From: Helopsaltes ochotensis
Lineage: Eukaryota > Chordata > Aves > Passeriformes > Locustellidae
NCBI GenBank assembly: GCA_013400155.1
Contig: VXBM01000017.1
Span: 924,233-988,232, forward strand
Direction: 5' to 3'
DNA length: 64,000 bases
In this document: piece after piece, positions 63,891 through 64,000 of the stretch
Layout: every line of letters begins with the position of its first letter
How positions within the stretch are numbered: the first letter of the stretch is position 1
Translations under genes and position numbers: made by a program
The notes under the pieces: generated by a model
What the model saw: the letters and a program-made list of their open reading frames with translations, nothing else
Told to the model about the DNA's origin: nothing
Databases searched by the model: none

Positions 63891-64000
63891 ACTGTTCTTG
63901 TATAAAAGAAATTAAATGCAAATTGCTGGAACGGGTTGGTTGGAATGATCCCTAGCTGAAGGAAAGAAATAGGAAGACATACTTTCCCTTCAACTGTCAT

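Noticed and set aside
1..64000. CRISPR arrays, bacterial operons, rRNA or tRNA genes
   Set aside because: Vertebrate nuclear sequence; no regularly spaced repeats, no tRNA cloverleaf with A/B boxes and no rRNA similarity was noticed.

Overview
This window is vertebrate nuclear DNA, most likely from a bird. It contains the first two coding exons of COMTD1. It has chicken-repeat-1 (CR1) LINE fragments of clearly different ages and two LTR-like pieces of an avian endogenous-retrovirus type. Recognisable interspersed repeats are sparse, and there are no Alu- or L1-like elements. It is a draft assembly: a 980-base N gap (15508-16487) sits inside an LTR-like repeat, and there is a lone N at 57137. 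The species cannot be fixed; the LTR types suggest a neoavian, possibly a passerine, but this is inference.

Layout. From 1 to about 57.6 kb I find no exon I can defend. This is AT-rich non-coding DNA with LTR-like fragments (15338-16712 and 46132-46438), a young CR1 piece (42040-42465, minus), a short CR1 tail (52342-52412, plus), a long ancient CR1 relic with a readable reverse-transcriptase motif (35640-37060, minus), several old MIR-type SINE relics and a few G/T-rich or poly-A blocks. Some AT-rich homeodomain-motif clusters look like candidate enhancers. In other amniotes the sequence upstream of COMTD1 is a regulatory gene desert leading to ZNF503, which would fit, but ZNF503 is not in the window.

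The right end is genic. A CpG island at about 61.79-62.29 kb is the COMTD1 promoter, transcribing rightward. COMTD1 exon 1 is 62007-62088 and exon 2 is 63385-63509; the methyltransferase exons lie beyond the window. To the left, on the minus strand, a chain of short open segments (61619 down to 57690) has splice-like boundaries. The last three have matching phases and end in a strongly coding-like terminal exon. I read this as a candidate compact gene that may share the CpG island promoter head-to-head with COMTD1. I could not identify its family. It is the best candidate for something undescribed here.
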